A stretch of 64,000 nucleotides of DNA from DASYPP01 sp036006525 (GTDB lineage: Bacteria > Gemmatimonadota > Gemmatimonadetes > Gemmatimonadales > GWC2-71-9): NCBI GenBank assembly GCA_036006525.1, contig DASYPP010000046.1:31157-95156 (forward strand). The letters run 5' to 3'. Below the pieces are notes generated by a model. It searched no databases, had not been told where the DNA came from, and saw nothing but the letters and a program-made list of their open reading frames with translations. The position numbers and the translations under genes are program-made. Position 1 is the first letter of the stretch. Each line of letters starts with the position of its first letter. This document shows positions 32,935-42,556 of the stretch, piece after piece.

Positions 32935-34274
32935 CCTTGAGTCTCCCAGTCTGGTTCCACTGATTCGGCGGCAAAGATCTCATCGTCCCGGATCCGGGGC
33001 CGGACCACGGCCCAGCGACCCGCGTCCACCATGACTTCGGCGGGACGCGGCCGGGTGTTGTAGGTCGAGCTCATGACGAAGCCGTAGGCGCCGGCCCCGA
33101 GGACGGCGAGCAGGTCACCCCGCTCGAGGCCCGGCAACTCGCGATCCAGCGCCAGGAAGTCTCCGGTCTCGCAGACCGGCCCCACGACGTCCATGCGCAA
33201 CGGCGCTCGACCCCTCGCATTCAATTCGGTGATGGCGTGAAAGGCCCCGTAGTGGCTGGGCCGCACCAGGTCGTTCATCCCGGCATCCACGATGACCAGG
33301 TCCTTGCCGCCGGAATGCTTGCGGGAGAGCACCTGGGTCAGCAGCACACCCGAGCTGCCGACCAGGAACCGGCCCGGCTCCAGCACGATGGTCAACTCGC
33401 GACCCTTGAGCAGCGGCACCACGGCTTCCGCCACCTGGGCCGGCTCCAGCGCAACCTCGTCGCGGTACCGGATACCCAGGCCGCCACCGATGTCGAGGTA
33501 GCGCAACGTATCGATGCCGGCGGCGGCGATCCGGTCTACGACCGCCAGCAATCGCTCCAGGCCCTGCCGGTAGGGCGCGGGATCGAGCAGCTGACTTCCC
33601 AGGTGCATCGCGATGGTGTCCAGCTTCAGCGATGCCTGTTGAGCGATGGCGACCGCGAGGTCCACGACCTGGTCGTAGGGGACACCGAATTTCACCGCAC
33701 CCTGCCCGGTCGCGATGAAGGGATGGGTCTTGGCGGTCACGTCCGGATTCACCCGGATCCCTACCCGCACCCGGGCACCCCGGGCCTGGGCGATTTCCGC
33801 CAGCTCCTTCATCTCGGCGACCGACTCGAGGTGCACGTGCCCCAGCCGGGCCGCCACGGCCGTTTCCAGCTCGGCGCCCGTCTTCCCCACCCCGCTGAAC
33901 ACGATGCGCTCGGGAGGAAATCCGGCCTTGAGGGCGCGGCGCATCTCGCCGCCGGACACGATATCGGCGCCGGCGCCCAGGTCGCGGAGAACCCGGAGCA
34001 CCGCCAGGTTGCTGTTGGCCTTGATGGCGTAACAGATCTTGTGGGGAACCTCGGCAAAGGCGGTCTCCAGGGCCTGGTAGCGATCCCGGATCACGGCGGC
34101 GTTGTAGACGTAAAGCGGGGTTCCCACCTTCTCGGCGATCGTCGCCAGGGGAACCCCGCCCATCTCCAGGTCCGCGCCCGACCGGACGAGGCCCGCGTCG
34201 CCGAACAGCGGCCCGAGGTCGCTCAGGGCGCCCGAGGTGGGCTCGACACCGGCCGTCAGTACGCTCTTGCCCAC
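32931..34274 (-). CDS. lysA: Diaminopimelate decarboxylase
   Basis: 447 aa if started at GTG 34274. Fold-type III PLP enzyme: PLP-Lys in CYAIKANSN, HLGSQ, GGGLGIRY, EPGRFLVG and CETGD. It makes lysine from meso-DAP. The start is uncertain: an ATG at 34313 lies 58 nt inside proS and a CTG at 34258 directly follows its last codon; neither has a clear Shine-Dalgarno. Confidence 0.92.
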   Translation of the reverse strand: MGKSVLTAGVEPTSGALSDLGPLFGDAGLVRSGADLEMGGVPLATIAEKVGTPLYVYNAAVIRDRYQALETAFAEVPHKICYAIKANSNLAVLRVLRDLGAGADIVSGGEMRRALKAGFPPERIVFSGVGKTGAELETAVAARLGHVHLESVAEMKELAEIAQARGARVRVGIRVNPDVTAKTHPFIATGQGAVKFGVPYDQVVDLAVAIAQQASLKLDTIAMHLGSQLLDPAPYRQGLERLLAVVDRIAAAGIDTLRYLDIGGGLGIRYRDEVALEPAQVAEAVVPLLKGRELTIVLEPGRFLVGSSGVLLTQVLSRKHSGGKDLVIVDAGMNDLVRPSHYGAFHAITELNARGRAPLRMDVVGPVCETGDFLALDRELPGLERGDLLAVLGAGAYGFVMSSTYNTRPRPAEVMVDAGRWAVVRPRIRDDEIFAAESVEPDWETQG

Positions 34275-35704
34275 ACGGCCTCGACCACGCTGGGGGATCC
34301 GCACCACATGCACTTGTCCGGCAGCGTCGGCGAGCGGAATTCCTCGTCCGGCAGCACCCGGATGGTCGCCTTGGTCGCTTCCTTGATTTCAGTTTCGCAG
34401 GATTCCCGGCCGCAGAAACCGCTATAGACGAATCCGCCGGGGTTTTCGATGAATTCAAGAAACTGGGCCTTGGTGGCCCCCCGAAGGCTGGCCGCTTCCC
34501 GCCGGGCCCGGGCGGCCTCCAGCAGCTGCCCCTGCATTCGCTCGCATTCATCCTTGATGCGCTGGGCGATGCCGGCCAGCGGCACCGGCTCCTTCTTTCC
34601 GCCGGTGCGTCGCGCCAGCATGGCGCTGCCCGAAGCGATGTCGCGGGGACCCAGCTCCAGGCGAAGCGGGGCGCCCCGCCCTTCCCACTCGTAGTACTTG
34701 GCGCCCGGGGTCATGCCTTCGCGGGCATCGAGAAAGACCCGCACACCGGCGTCCCTGAGCTCCCGCAGCAGCCGGTTCGCGGCCTCGAGCACGACGGTCT
34801 TCTCTTCGTCCTTCTTATGGATGGGAACGATGATGACCTGGTATTGGGCCAGCCGGGGCGGGCAGACCAGCCCGGCATCGTCGCTGTGGGTCATGATGAG
34901 GCCACCGACCAGACGGGTCGAGACACCCCAGGAAGTGCTCCACACGTAGTCGAGATTGCCCTCTACGGTCTGGTACCTGACGTCAAAGACCTTGGCGAAA
35001 TTCTGGCCCAGGTTGTGACTGGTCCCCGCCTGGAGCGCCCTGTTGTCCTGCATCAGGGCTTCACACGCGTAAGTCCGGAGCGCGCCGGCGAACCGCTCGC
35101 TGTCGGTCTTGCGACCGGTCAGCACCGGCATGCCGATCCATCCCTCCATGAACTCCCGGTACAGCTTGAGGATCATGAGAGTCTCTTCTTCCGCTTCGGC
35201 CTCGGTGGCGTGGGCCGTATGGCCCTCCTGCCAGAGGAACTCGGTGGTGCGGAGGAAGAGCCGGGTGCGCAGCTCCCAGCGGACCACGTTGCACCACTGG
35301 TTCATGAGCACCGGGAGATCGCGATAGCTCTGGATCCACTTGGAGAACATGGCGTAGATGATGGTCTCGGACGTGGGCCGAACCACGAGCGGCTCTTCCA
35401 GCTCCTTGCCACCCCCGTGGGTCACCACGGCGGTCTCCGGCGCGAAGCCCTCGACGTGCTCGGCCTCGCGGGCCAGGAAGCTCTGCGGAATAAAGAGCGG
35501 GAAGTAGGCGTTCTGGTGCCCGGTCTCCTTGAAGCGGTCATCCAGGGCGCGTTGCATCTGTTCCCAGATGGCGTAGCCGTTGGGCCGGATCACCATGCAC
35601 CCCCGCACCGGGCTGTAGTCGGCCAGCTCGGCCCGCATGATGACTTCGTTGTACCAGGCCGAGAAATCGGCGGCCCGGGTGGTCAATGCCTTGTTGTCGG
35701 CCAT
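34256..35704 (-). CDS. proS: Prolyl-tRNA synthetase, archaeal/eukaryotic-type (type 3)
   Basis: 482 aa, without the editing insertion of the long bacterial form. Class II motifs: motif 2 NVVRWELRTRLFLRTTEFLWQE split over about 140-165, TSHNLGQNFAKVFDV and motif 3 GLIMTHSDD. A Cys-rich zinc domain (CGRESCET, CMWCG) and a terminal Tyr (ARAY) are characteristic of this type. It shares one base with the hisS stop (TAATG). Confidence 0.95.
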   Translation of the reverse strand: MADNKALTTRAADFSAWYNEVIMRAELADYSPVRGCMVIRPNGYAIWEQMQRALDDRFKETGHQNAYFPLFIPQSFLAREAEHVEGFAPETAVVTHGGGKELEEPLVVRPTSETIIYAMFSKWIQSYRDLPVLMNQWCNVVRWELRTRLFLRTTEFLWQEGHTAHATEAEAEEETLMILKLYREFMEGWIGMPVLTGRKTDSERFAGALRTYACEALMQDNRALQAGTSHNLGQNFAKVFDVRYQTVEGNLDYVWSTSWGVSTRLVGGLIMTHSDDAGLVCPPRLAQYQVIIVPIHKKDEEKTVVLEAANRLLRELRDAGVRVFLDAREGMTPGAKYYEWEGRGAPLRLELGPRDIASGSAMLARRTGGKKEPVPLAGIAQRIKDECERMQGQLLEAARARREAASLRGATKAQFLEFIENPGGFVYSGFCGRESCETEIKEATKATIRVLPDEEFRSPTLPDKCMWCGSPSVVEAVWARAY

Positions 35705-37002
35705 TACATCTTTTCCTTTAGTGCTGAAAGCGCCGCGAGTACGTCCGCGAGGGGAACGCTCTTCTGGGTTTTTGCCGCCAGGTCCTTCACCATCACCTCG
35801 CCACGGGCCCGGTCGTCGGGGCCGATCACGATCGCCACCCTGGCATTCCGGCTGTCGGCCAGCTTGAGCTGCTTGCCGACCGCCCCGCCGCTCAGCACGT
35901 ACTCGACCCGGTAACCCTGGTCCCGGAGGTCATGCGCCAGCTTGAGTGCATGGGGCACGTCGTCACCGGTGATCGCCGCGATGAAGACGTCGATGCTGGA
36001 GCGGTGGGTGGGCACCAGCCCCTTGTCCTTGAGCAGCTCGCCCAGGACGACGTCGCCGAAGCCGAAACCGACAGCCGGGAGATCCACTCCGCCCACCGCG
36101 CCGGCCAGGTTGTCGTAGCGGCCGCCGCCGCAGATGGCGCGGAGTTTCTTCTCCGCGTCGAACAACTCGAACACGGTGCCGGTGTAGTAGGCCAGGCCCC
36201 GGACGATGGTCAGGTCCACGTCCACAAATCCGCCAAGACCCATCGCCTTCAGGGCATCCACCACGCTCCGGAGCGGAGCGATCGCGACCTCGCCGCCGGC
36301 CACCTCGCTCACGGCCTTCTCGATGCCGGGCCAGCTGCGCAGTTCCGTCGCCCTGAAGACCAGGTCGGCCATGCGATCGTCGAGCGATTCCCTGAGCAAC
36401 AGCCTCCACTGGTCCGGTTTCATCCGATCCACCTTGTCGATCGCCTGGTACACCACACCCAGCGAGTCGGCAGGAATGCCCTTCCCCAGCAGGTAAGTCT
36501 CCAGCACCCGCCGGTCGGACACCCGGACCCGGACGTCCTTCTCGCTGAGCCCGAAGGCGCGAATCACGTCGATTGCCAACGCGATGATCTCCGCATCGGC
36601 CAGCGGGCTCGGTTCCCCGATCAGATCGCAGTTCAGCTGGAAGTGCTCGCGCAGACGTCCGCGCTGTTGCCGTTCGTAGCGAAAGAGCTGCGGAATGGAA
36701 AACCAGCGGATCGGCTTCTTGAGTCCGTTCGCCCGAGCCGCCACCATGCGGGCGAGCGTGGGAGTCATCTCGGGGCGCAGCGCGACCGGCCGGTCGCCCT
36801 TGTCCACAAAATTGTAGAGCTGGCCCACGATTTCCTCGCCGCTCTTCGCGGTGTACAGCTCCAGCGGCTCCAGCGGCGGGCCATCATACTCCTCGAAGCC
36901 GTAACGCTCCGCTACCAGGCGCCAGGTCTCGAAGATGTGAGCACGGAGAAGGAAGTCGTCAGGATAGAAATCGCGAAAGCCGGGCAGGGCCTGGATCGGC
37001 AT
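35704..37002 (-). CDS. hisS: Histidyl-tRNA synthetase
   Basis: 432 aa class II synthetase. Motif 2 FSIPQLFRYERQQRGRLREHFQLN, His-A motif RGLAYYTGTVFE, and GGGRYDNL are present. The C-terminal anticodon domain ends in ALSALKEKM. ATG 37002 (MPIQALPGFRDF) is chosen by homology to the usual N terminus; the upstream ATG has no support. Confidence 0.95.
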   Translation of the reverse strand: MPIQALPGFRDFYPDDFLLRAHIFETWRLVAERYGFEEYDGPPLEPLELYTAKSGEEIVGQLYNFVDKGDRPVALRPEMTPTLARMVAARANGLKKPIRWFSIPQLFRYERQQRGRLREHFQLNCDLIGEPSPLADAEIIALAIDVIRAFGLSEKDVRVRVSDRRVLETYLLGKGIPADSLGVVYQAIDKVDRMKPDQWRLLLRESLDDRMADLVFRATELRSWPGIEKAVSEVAGGEVAIAPLRSVVDALKAMGLGGFVDVDLTIVRGLAYYTGTVFELFDAEKKLRAICGGGRYDNLAGAVGGVDLPAVGFGFGDVVLGELLKDKGLVPTHRSSIDVFIAAITGDDVPHALKLAHDLRDQGYRVEYVLSGGAVGKQLKLADSRNARVAIVIGPDDRARGEVMVKDLAAKTQKSVPLADVLAALSALKEKM

Positions 37003-37045
37003 GGCCCAAAATAACCCCCAACGCACTCCAGCCCAAGCCCCAACA

Positions 37046-37120
37046 GCGTGAGAAGTAAGCAGTAAGAAGTCAGCGGGAGTGGCTTGGCCTTCTCACCTCT
37101 TACTTCTCACTTCTCACTCT
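37046..37120. repeat. Short-tandem-repeat hairpin, GTRAGMA heptamer family
   Basis: Left arm (37046-37079): GTGAGAA, GTAAGCA, GTAAGAA, GTCAGCG. Right arm (37088-37119), inverted: GTGAGAA, GTGAGAA, GTAAGAG, GTGAGAA. Very short loop. The right arm touches the folC stop codon (TAG at 37121-37119). Confidence 0.8.
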
Positions 37121-38354
37121 AGGCAGGCTCCATCCCCAGCGCCTGCATCACGTCGCCAACCGTGTGAAAGGAACCGGTCACCAGGACGGTTCCTGCCCCC
37201 TCCTGGACCAGGCGAAGCGCATCGTTGAACTCAGGCACCAGTGACCATGTCGCGTGGGCCGGTGGCCGGTCGGAGCGGCGCAGCCACTGGTCCAGCCACT
37301 GCAGGTCCCAGCCCCGGCTTTCCGCGGTCGGCGCCCGGGTCAGCACGCCGTGATCGATCGCCGCGTCCAGCGCGACCAGCATCTCGGGCCACTCCTTGTC
37401 TCCCAGGATGGAAACCAGGGCATGAATCGGCCGGGGGAGACTGGCGGCGTCCAGCGCCGTCACCAGGGCCCGCATCCCGTCCGGGTTATGCGCGACATCG
37501 AACACCCACTTCCCTCGCCGGTCGAACCGGCCCGGAATCCGCGCGGCCGCGAAGCCCCTCGCGATGGCGTCAGGACCGGGATGGTATGGCCTGGGCAAGG
37601 CGCCGAGGATTGCCCGGGCGATCGCGGCGTTGCGGCGCTGGTGCGGGCCTCCGAGACCCAGTGGAGCGGTCCATTCGGCGGCCGCAGGAACCCGGATGAT
37701 GGTAGGACGACGACCATCGGGCGCCAACCCGATTCGCAGGGCCTCGGCCTCCAGCACCTGGACCAGGGCGGGATCCGCCTCTCCGATGACGAACGGTGCA
37801 CCCGGCTTGGCGATGCCGGCTTTCTCCCGCGCGATGGCTTCGAGCGAGTCGCCCAGGTACTTCATGTGGTCCCGCGCGATCCGGGTCACCCCGCTCACCA
37901 GCGGTTGCAGGACGTTGGTGCTGTCCAGCCGGCCGCCCAGCCCCACCTCTACCACTGCGATGTCCACGTTGCGGGCCGCGAAGTCAGCGAAGGCCATCGT
38001 CGTCGTCGCCTCGAAGAACGTGGCGCCCAGGCTCCTGATCAGCGGCTCCAGCCGACTCGCCCACATCGCCACGGCGTCTTCGGGGATGGGGGCCTGGTTC
38101 ACCCGGATTCGTTCCCGGAAGGAGACCAGGTGCGGTGAGGTATAGAGCCCCACCCGCCAGCCCGCCGCCTCCAGCGCCGCGGCGACCAGGGTAACGACGC
38201 TGCCTTTGCCGTTGGTGCCCGCGACGTGGATAGTGGGGTAATGAAGGTGTGGATCGCCCAGCTCAGCCAGCAGGGCGCGCGTGGTGTCCAGCCCGAATTT
38301 GATGGAGGTGGTACGCGGGTAGAGGAAGTCGAGGGCCTGGGGGTAGGTCAGCAT
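37119..38354 (-). CDS. folC: Folylpolyglutamate synthase / dihydrofolate synthase
   Basis: 411 aa. Mur-ligase fold: P-loop GTNGKGSV, TSPHLVSFRERI, VEVGLGGRLDSTN, and DVAHNPDG in the C-terminal domain. It adds glutamate to folates. ATG 38354 starts 7 nt after a repeat arm and has no Shine-Dalgarno. Confidence 0.93.
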   Translation of the reverse strand: MLTYPQALDFLYPRTTSIKFGLDTTRALLAELGDPHLHYPTIHVAGTNGKGSVVTLVAAALEAAGWRVGLYTSPHLVSFRERIRVNQAPIPEDAVAMWASRLEPLIRSLGATFFEATTTMAFADFAARNVDIAVVEVGLGGRLDSTNVLQPLVSGVTRIARDHMKYLGDSLEAIAREKAGIAKPGAPFVIGEADPALVQVLEAEALRIGLAPDGRRPTIIRVPAAAEWTAPLGLGGPHQRRNAAIARAILGALPRPYHPGPDAIARGFAAARIPGRFDRRGKWVFDVAHNPDGMRALVTALDAASLPRPIHALVSILGDKEWPEMLVALDAAIDHGVLTRAPTAESRGWDLQWLDQWLRRSDRPPAHATWSLVPEFNDALRLVQEGAGTVLVTGSFHTVGDVMQALGMEPA

Positions 38355-38361
38355 CGCACAA

Positions 38362-38480
38362 AAGTAAGCAGTGAGCAGTAAGCAGTAAGCGGGACCTGGT
38401 CGCGGGCAGCCTAGTGCGAACGGTCGCAATGGGTGCCAGAATCAGGTCCCGCTCACTGCTTACTGCTTACCGCTTACGCC
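38362..38480. repeat. Short-tandem-repeat hairpin, GTRAGMA heptamers with GGGACC core
   Basis: Left arm (38362-38400): GTAAGCA, GTGAGCA, GTAAGCA, GTAAGCG, GGACCTG. Right arm (38441-38480) is the near-exact inverse. The 40-nt loop is unrelated. The right arm ends directly at the accD stop (TAA at 38483-38481). The core GCGGGACC is shared with the element at 51827. Confidence 0.85.
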
Positions 38481-39338
38481 TTATTCCGGTTCTTCCAGGG
38501 GTTTCTCACCCTGCATGTGGCGAACCAGCCGGGCCGTAGTCTCCCGCAGCGAAGCCCGCGGCACCACGTCATCGATCTGGCCATGGTCCAGCAGGAATTC
38601 GGCGGTCTGGAAGCCCTCGGGCAAGTCCTGCCCGATCGTCTGTTTGATCACCCGCTGACCGGCGAACCCGATCACCGCGCCCGGTTCGGCCAGGATGGCG
38701 TCACCCTGCATGGCGAAGGAGGCCGAAACACCGCCGGTCGTCGGATTGGTCAGAATGGAGATGTACGGAATGTGAAGGCGGTACAGCTGGGCAATCATGG
38801 CCGAGGTCTTGGCCATCTGCATGAGGGAAAGCACGCCTTCCTGCATGCGCGCGCCGCCCGAAGTGCTGATCAGGACCAGCGGCAGCCGTTTCTCAGCCGA
38901 ACGCCGGGCCAGCCGGGCGATCTTCTCTCCCACGACGGCGCCCATCGAGCCGCCCATGAAGGAGAAGTTCATCACGCCGAGGTTGAAGGGGATGCCCTCC
39001 AGCCGCGCGCTCCCGGTATAGATCGCGTCGGCATGGCCACCTTTCTTAGCGGCGGATTCCAGCCGGTTCGCGTAGTTCTCGAAATTGAGGGGATCGGTCG
39101 AACGGAGATTGTCGAAGAGCTCGCGCCAGGTGCCGGCGTCGCTCATCAGCTCGATGTATTCCTCGGCGGAAAACCGCCGATGGTCCCCACACTCGGGGCA
39201 GACATTGAAAGCCTTTTCGAAGCGCTCCCGGATATCTATGTGACCGCATTTCTCACACTTTTCCCACGCGTCCGGCGGAATCTCTAATCGTTCGCGCCGG
39301 GACGTGCGGGGTTTCCGCTCCTTCTTAAACCACGCCAT
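38481..39338 (-). CDS. accD: Acetyl-CoA carboxylase carboxyltransferase subunit beta
   Basis: 285 aa. A four-Cys zinc ribbon (CEKC, CPEC) at about 28-53 precedes the crotonase-fold domain with STSGGARMQEG and NPTTGGVSASFA. With AccA it transfers the carboxyl group from biotin to acetyl-CoA. ATG 39338 gives the familiar MAWFKKE start; ATG 39347 is also possible. accA is not in the window. Confidence 0.94.
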   Translation of the reverse strand: MAWFKKERKPRTSRRERLEIPPDAWEKCEKCGHIDIRERFEKAFNVCPECGDHRRFSAEEYIELMSDAGTWRELFDNLRSTDPLNFENYANRLESAAKKGGHADAIYTGSARLEGIPFNLGVMNFSFMGGSMGAVVGEKIARLARRSAEKRLPLVLISTSGGARMQEGVLSLMQMAKTSAMIAQLYRLHIPYISILTNPTTGGVSASFAMQGDAILAEPGAVIGFAGQRVIKQTIGQDLPEGFQTAEFLLDHGQIDDVVPRASLRETTARLVRHMQGEKPLEEPE

Positions 39339-39431
39339 AACAGACATAGGCCCTGTTAAGAGGGGGAGAATGGACTTACAAATGTTGCAGGGCCACCCAA
39401 CCAGCGCCAGACCTTGACAGTTAAGTTGTTG

Positions 39432-40673
39432 TCATGCCTCAATATAGCCAGACATCCTCGAGTCCCAAGCGACTCGGAGCACCATCCCCAGGCCCAAGGC
39501 GCAAGCCAGCAGGAACGACCCGCCGTAGGAGAAGAACGGAAGTGGAATCCCCGTAATCGGCATGATGTTCACGGTCATGCCGACGTTCTCCCACACGTGG
39601 GTGAACAGCATGCCCAGAATGCCGAACACCAGCAGGCTGCTGAAAGGGTCCGAGGCCCGCCGCGCGATCCGCACCATGGTCATGAAGACCACCAGGAACA
39701 GCACCAGGGCGATGGTGACGCCGATGAACCCCAGCTCTTCTCCCACCACGGTGAAGGCGAAGTCGGTGCTTGGGGTGGGGAGGAAGGCCAGCCGTTTCTG
39801 GGGACCCTCCAACCACCCGTTGCCCATGAGCCCCCCCGAACCGATCGCGACCTTGGACTGAATGGCGTGGTAACCAGCCGCCTGGGGGTCGATCTCCGGG
39901 TTGAGGAAGGTCAGGAGCCGGTTCTGCTGGTAGGGCGCCAGCCGGTTCCACAGCGGCATCGCGATGAATCCCATGACCGCGTTGACCATCCAGATGAATA
40001 CCGCCTCGAACACGAAGGGACGCCAGATCAGCAGCAGGACGGTGAGCAGCACCATCCAGGCGACCCAACTCCACGTGGTGAACGCCGCCAGCAGGCTCAC
40101 TACCGGCGAGGCCAGCAGGATCAACAGGTAGGGTCGTACGCCGGCCCAGAACAGCATGGCAAAGAGAATTCCGATGAAGACCAGCGCGCTGCCCAGGTCG
40201 GGCTGTTTCAGCACCAGGAGGAACGGAATCCCGGCGATCAGGCACGGCACGATCAACTCCCGCATGCTGATCGGCGCCTCGCGCCGGCTGGAGAGATAGC
40301 GCGCCAGCATCAGAACGACGGCCACCTTGGCCAGCTCCGCGGGCTGGCCCAGTTGGTGACCGCCAATGGAGATCCAGCTCCTGGTCGATGCCGCGGTCCC
40401 CTGCCCGGTTCCGATCACCAGGGTGACAGCCAGGAGCAGAAGGGCGAAGGCATACACCCAGGGCGCCGCCCATTCCAGCAGGCGCGGGCTGGTGCGAAAC
40501 ATGACGTAGCAGGCGATCCCGCCGATGACCAGCCAGACCAGCTGCCGTTTCCACACCCCGATGGCCTGGGTGGGCACGTCGGTCTGCCCGGCGGAATAGA
40601 GGTTCAGCACGCCGAAGATGATCAGCAGCAGCAGGGTGATGACCAGCGTCCGGTCGATCGTGAGCCCCCTCAT
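39432..40673 (-). CDS. rodA: Rod-shape peptidoglycan glycosyltransferase RodA
   Basis: 413 aa SEDS protein with ten predicted membrane helices. Family blocks: STRSWISIGG, QPAELAKVAVVLMLARYL, KQPDLGSALVF, FLPTPSTDFAFTVVGEELG and PFFSYGGS. It polymerises lipid II with PBP2. The start shares one base with the mrdA stop. An 84-nt gap before accD contains no recognisable element. Confidence 0.95.
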   Translation of the reverse strand: MRGLTIDRTLVITLLLLIIFGVLNLYSAGQTDVPTQAIGVWKRQLVWLVIGGIACYVMFRTSPRLLEWAAPWVYAFALLLLAVTLVIGTGQGTAASTRSWISIGGHQLGQPAELAKVAVVLMLARYLSSRREAPISMRELIVPCLIAGIPFLLVLKQPDLGSALVFIGILFAMLFWAGVRPYLLILLASPVVSLLAAFTTWSWVAWMVLLTVLLLIWRPFVFEAVFIWMVNAVMGFIAMPLWNRLAPYQQNRLLTFLNPEIDPQAAGYHAIQSKVAIGSGGLMGNGWLEGPQKRLAFLPTPSTDFAFTVVGEELGFIGVTIALVLFLVVFMTMVRIARRASDPFSSLLVFGILGMLFTHVWENVGMTVNIMPITGIPLPFFSYGGSFLLACALGLGMVLRVAWDSRMSGYIEA

Positions 40674-42556
40674 CAACGGCGTCTCCCAATGGGCGGGGCA
40701 GCCGGTTCGGGGCTGGGTACCGGCGGCCCGCTGTCCGGCCGGAGCTCGAGCGGACGCGGCGCCGAGTCCTCGGGGACCAATACCCGCAACGGAACCTTGA
40801 GCATGCTGTCGGGCCCGACCAGGAAGTACCGGGCAATCTGGCCCACGTAGGGAGCCACCATCGCTCCCCCGTGCTCGCCTTCGAGCGATTCCATGATCAT
40901 GCCGATTACGATTTTCGGTTGCTCGGCAGGGGCGAAGCCCAGGAACCACCCGTGGTTCTTCCCGCTGGTGTTCTGCGCCGTCCCGGTCTTGCCGGCCAGC
41001 TGGAATTCGAGTTGCCGGCTTCGCGAGGCAGTGCCCGCCACCACGACCTGGATCAGGGCCCGCCGCAGATCGAGGGCCTGCCCTTCGGTGAGACCGTAGT
41101 TCCGGACGACCTGCTTGGAGGGCCGCTCCACGATGTACGGGGTGACTTCGACGCCGCCATTCGCCAGTCCCTGGTAGAACCGGGTCATCCCGATCACGCT
41201 CTGGGTATTCTCCCCCTGTCCGATCGCGAAGTTGAGGGTCGTCGCGTTGGTCCAGCCCCGGGGCCCGTAGCGGCGATCGAAATACGCGGTGGAGGACGGG
41301 AAGATGGGGGCGATCTCCGGGCCCAGGTCGATGCCGGTACGGTCTTCGAAGCCGAGCCGGATGCCCTCTTCCAGAATTGTCGGAAGCCCGACCCGAAGCC
41401 CCAGCTGGTAGAAATACACGTCGCAACTCTGGGCGATGGCTCCCAGGAGATCCAGTGAGCCGTGCCCCTCGCGCTTCCAGCAGCGGAAATACCGGTTGCC
41501 GAATTGCAGGCCGCCGCGGCAAGGGATTCCCATGTGGGAATTGATGGTGACTATGCCCTTCTTCAGTGCGATGACGGACATCGCCAGCTTGAAGGGGGAC
41601 CCCGGCGGATAGCGGGCCTGGATCGCCCGGTTGAGCAGGGGACGGGCCGGATCGGTGGTGAGCTCCCTCCAGCGGGATCCGGAGATGCCCCCGATGAAGT
41701 CGTTAGGATCGAAGCTGGGCGCGGAGTACATCGCGAGGACCTGACCCTGGGGCGTCATCGCGACCACGGCGCCTCGGACCCCGACGGGCCAGATGCTGTC
41801 GATGAACTCCTGGAGCGGCAGGTCGATCGTGGTGCGGATGGCCCGGCCGGCGATCGGCGGCAAGGTGGGCGCCGCGCCCTCTTCCCGCACCATGCGTCCC
41901 CGGTTGTCCACTTCGATGTACCGGGTGCCCGGGGTTCCCCGCAGAATGGAATCGTATTGCTGCTCCAACCCTGCCCGTCCCACGATGCCTCCCAGCGCCG
42001 CGCCGGGAAACTTGTTCTGGCTCAGGTCACTCTCGGTGACCTCGCCGACATAGCCCACCACGTGGGCCACGGCGCTGCTATCGGGATACTGGCGCTTGGG
42101 CTCGGCCTGGATCACCAGACCGGGCAAGGCGCTCCGGTGCTCCTCCAGCTGGGCGACGACCTGGAAGGAGGCGTCTCCCAAGACCAGGGCGGGCTGGAAC
42201 GGCGATGCCCGGTAGCGCTGCAGGACTTCCTCGATCTGGAAGGAATCGATGGGGACGATGCGCTGGAACTGGGTGAGCAGTGCGCTCAGCGAATCGCGGG
42301 AAGAAGCGAACAGCTTCACCGAGTAGCCCGGGACGTTTTCGGCGATGACCAGGCCGTTCCGGTCCAGGATGGCGCCGCGGGGAGCCGTGAGCGGGACGGC
42401 GCGCAACCGGTTGCCCTGGGCCCGGAGCTGGAAGCGCTCGTGTTGCACGATCTGAGTCCGGAAGAATGCCACGATCAGGACACCGAACAGCAGCACCAGC
42501 ACCCAGCGGGCTGAGGCGGCCCGGCCCTGGAGCCGGGCGGGATGGAATTCGTTCAT
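40673..42556 (-). CDS. mrdA: Penicillin-binding protein 2
   Basis: 627 aa. One membrane helix (about 17-35), dimerisation/pedestal domain, and transpeptidase domain with SxxK as SPFK in PPGSPFKLA, SxD as SCD in AQSCDVYFYQLG and KTG in AGKTGTAQN. It cross-links peptidoglycan during elongation. It overlaps mreD by ATGA. A Pro-rich tail of about 45 residues ends the protein. Confidence 0.95.
   Translation of the reverse strand: MNEFHPARLQGRAASARWVLVLLFGVLIVAFFRTQIVQHERFQLRAQGNRLRAVPLTAPRGAILDRNGLVIAENVPGYSVKLFASSRDSLSALLTQFQRIVPIDSFQIEEVLQRYRASPFQPALVLGDASFQVVAQLEEHRSALPGLVIQAEPKRQYPDSSAVAHVVGYVGEVTESDLSQNKFPGAALGGIVGRAGLEQQYDSILRGTPGTRYIEVDNRGRMVREEGAAPTLPPIAGRAIRTTIDLPLQEFIDSIWPVGVRGAVVAMTPQGQVLAMYSAPSFDPNDFIGGISGSRWRELTTDPARPLLNRAIQARYPPGSPFKLAMSVIALKKGIVTINSHMGIPCRGGLQFGNRYFRCWKREGHGSLDLLGAIAQSCDVYFYQLGLRVGLPTILEEGIRLGFEDRTGIDLGPEIAPIFPSSTAYFDRRYGPRGWTNATTLNFAIGQGENTQSVIGMTRFYQGLANGGVEVTPYIVERPSKQVVRNYGLTEGQALDLRRALIQVVVAGTASRSRQLEFQLAGKTGTAQNTSGKNHGWFLGFAPAEQPKIVIGMIMESLEGEHGGAMVAPYVGQIARYFLVGPDSMLKVPLRVLVPEDSAPRPLELRPDSGPPVPSPEPAAPPIGRRR

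Noticed and set aside
37046..38480. Tandem heptamer arrays considered as CRISPR or minisatellite
   Set aside because: Units are 7-10 bp with no spacers, and arms are inverted to each other, so neither a CRISPR array nor a simple minisatellite.
41395..41425. Defective PBP2 because the second motif is SCD rather than SxN
   Set aside because: SxD is normal in elongation-type PBP2 proteins; SxxK and KTG are intact.
39432..41522. One 696-codon frame suggesting a PBP2-RodA fusion
   Set aside because: The N-terminal part is a shadow of mrdA; RodA starts at 40673 with a TGATG junction.
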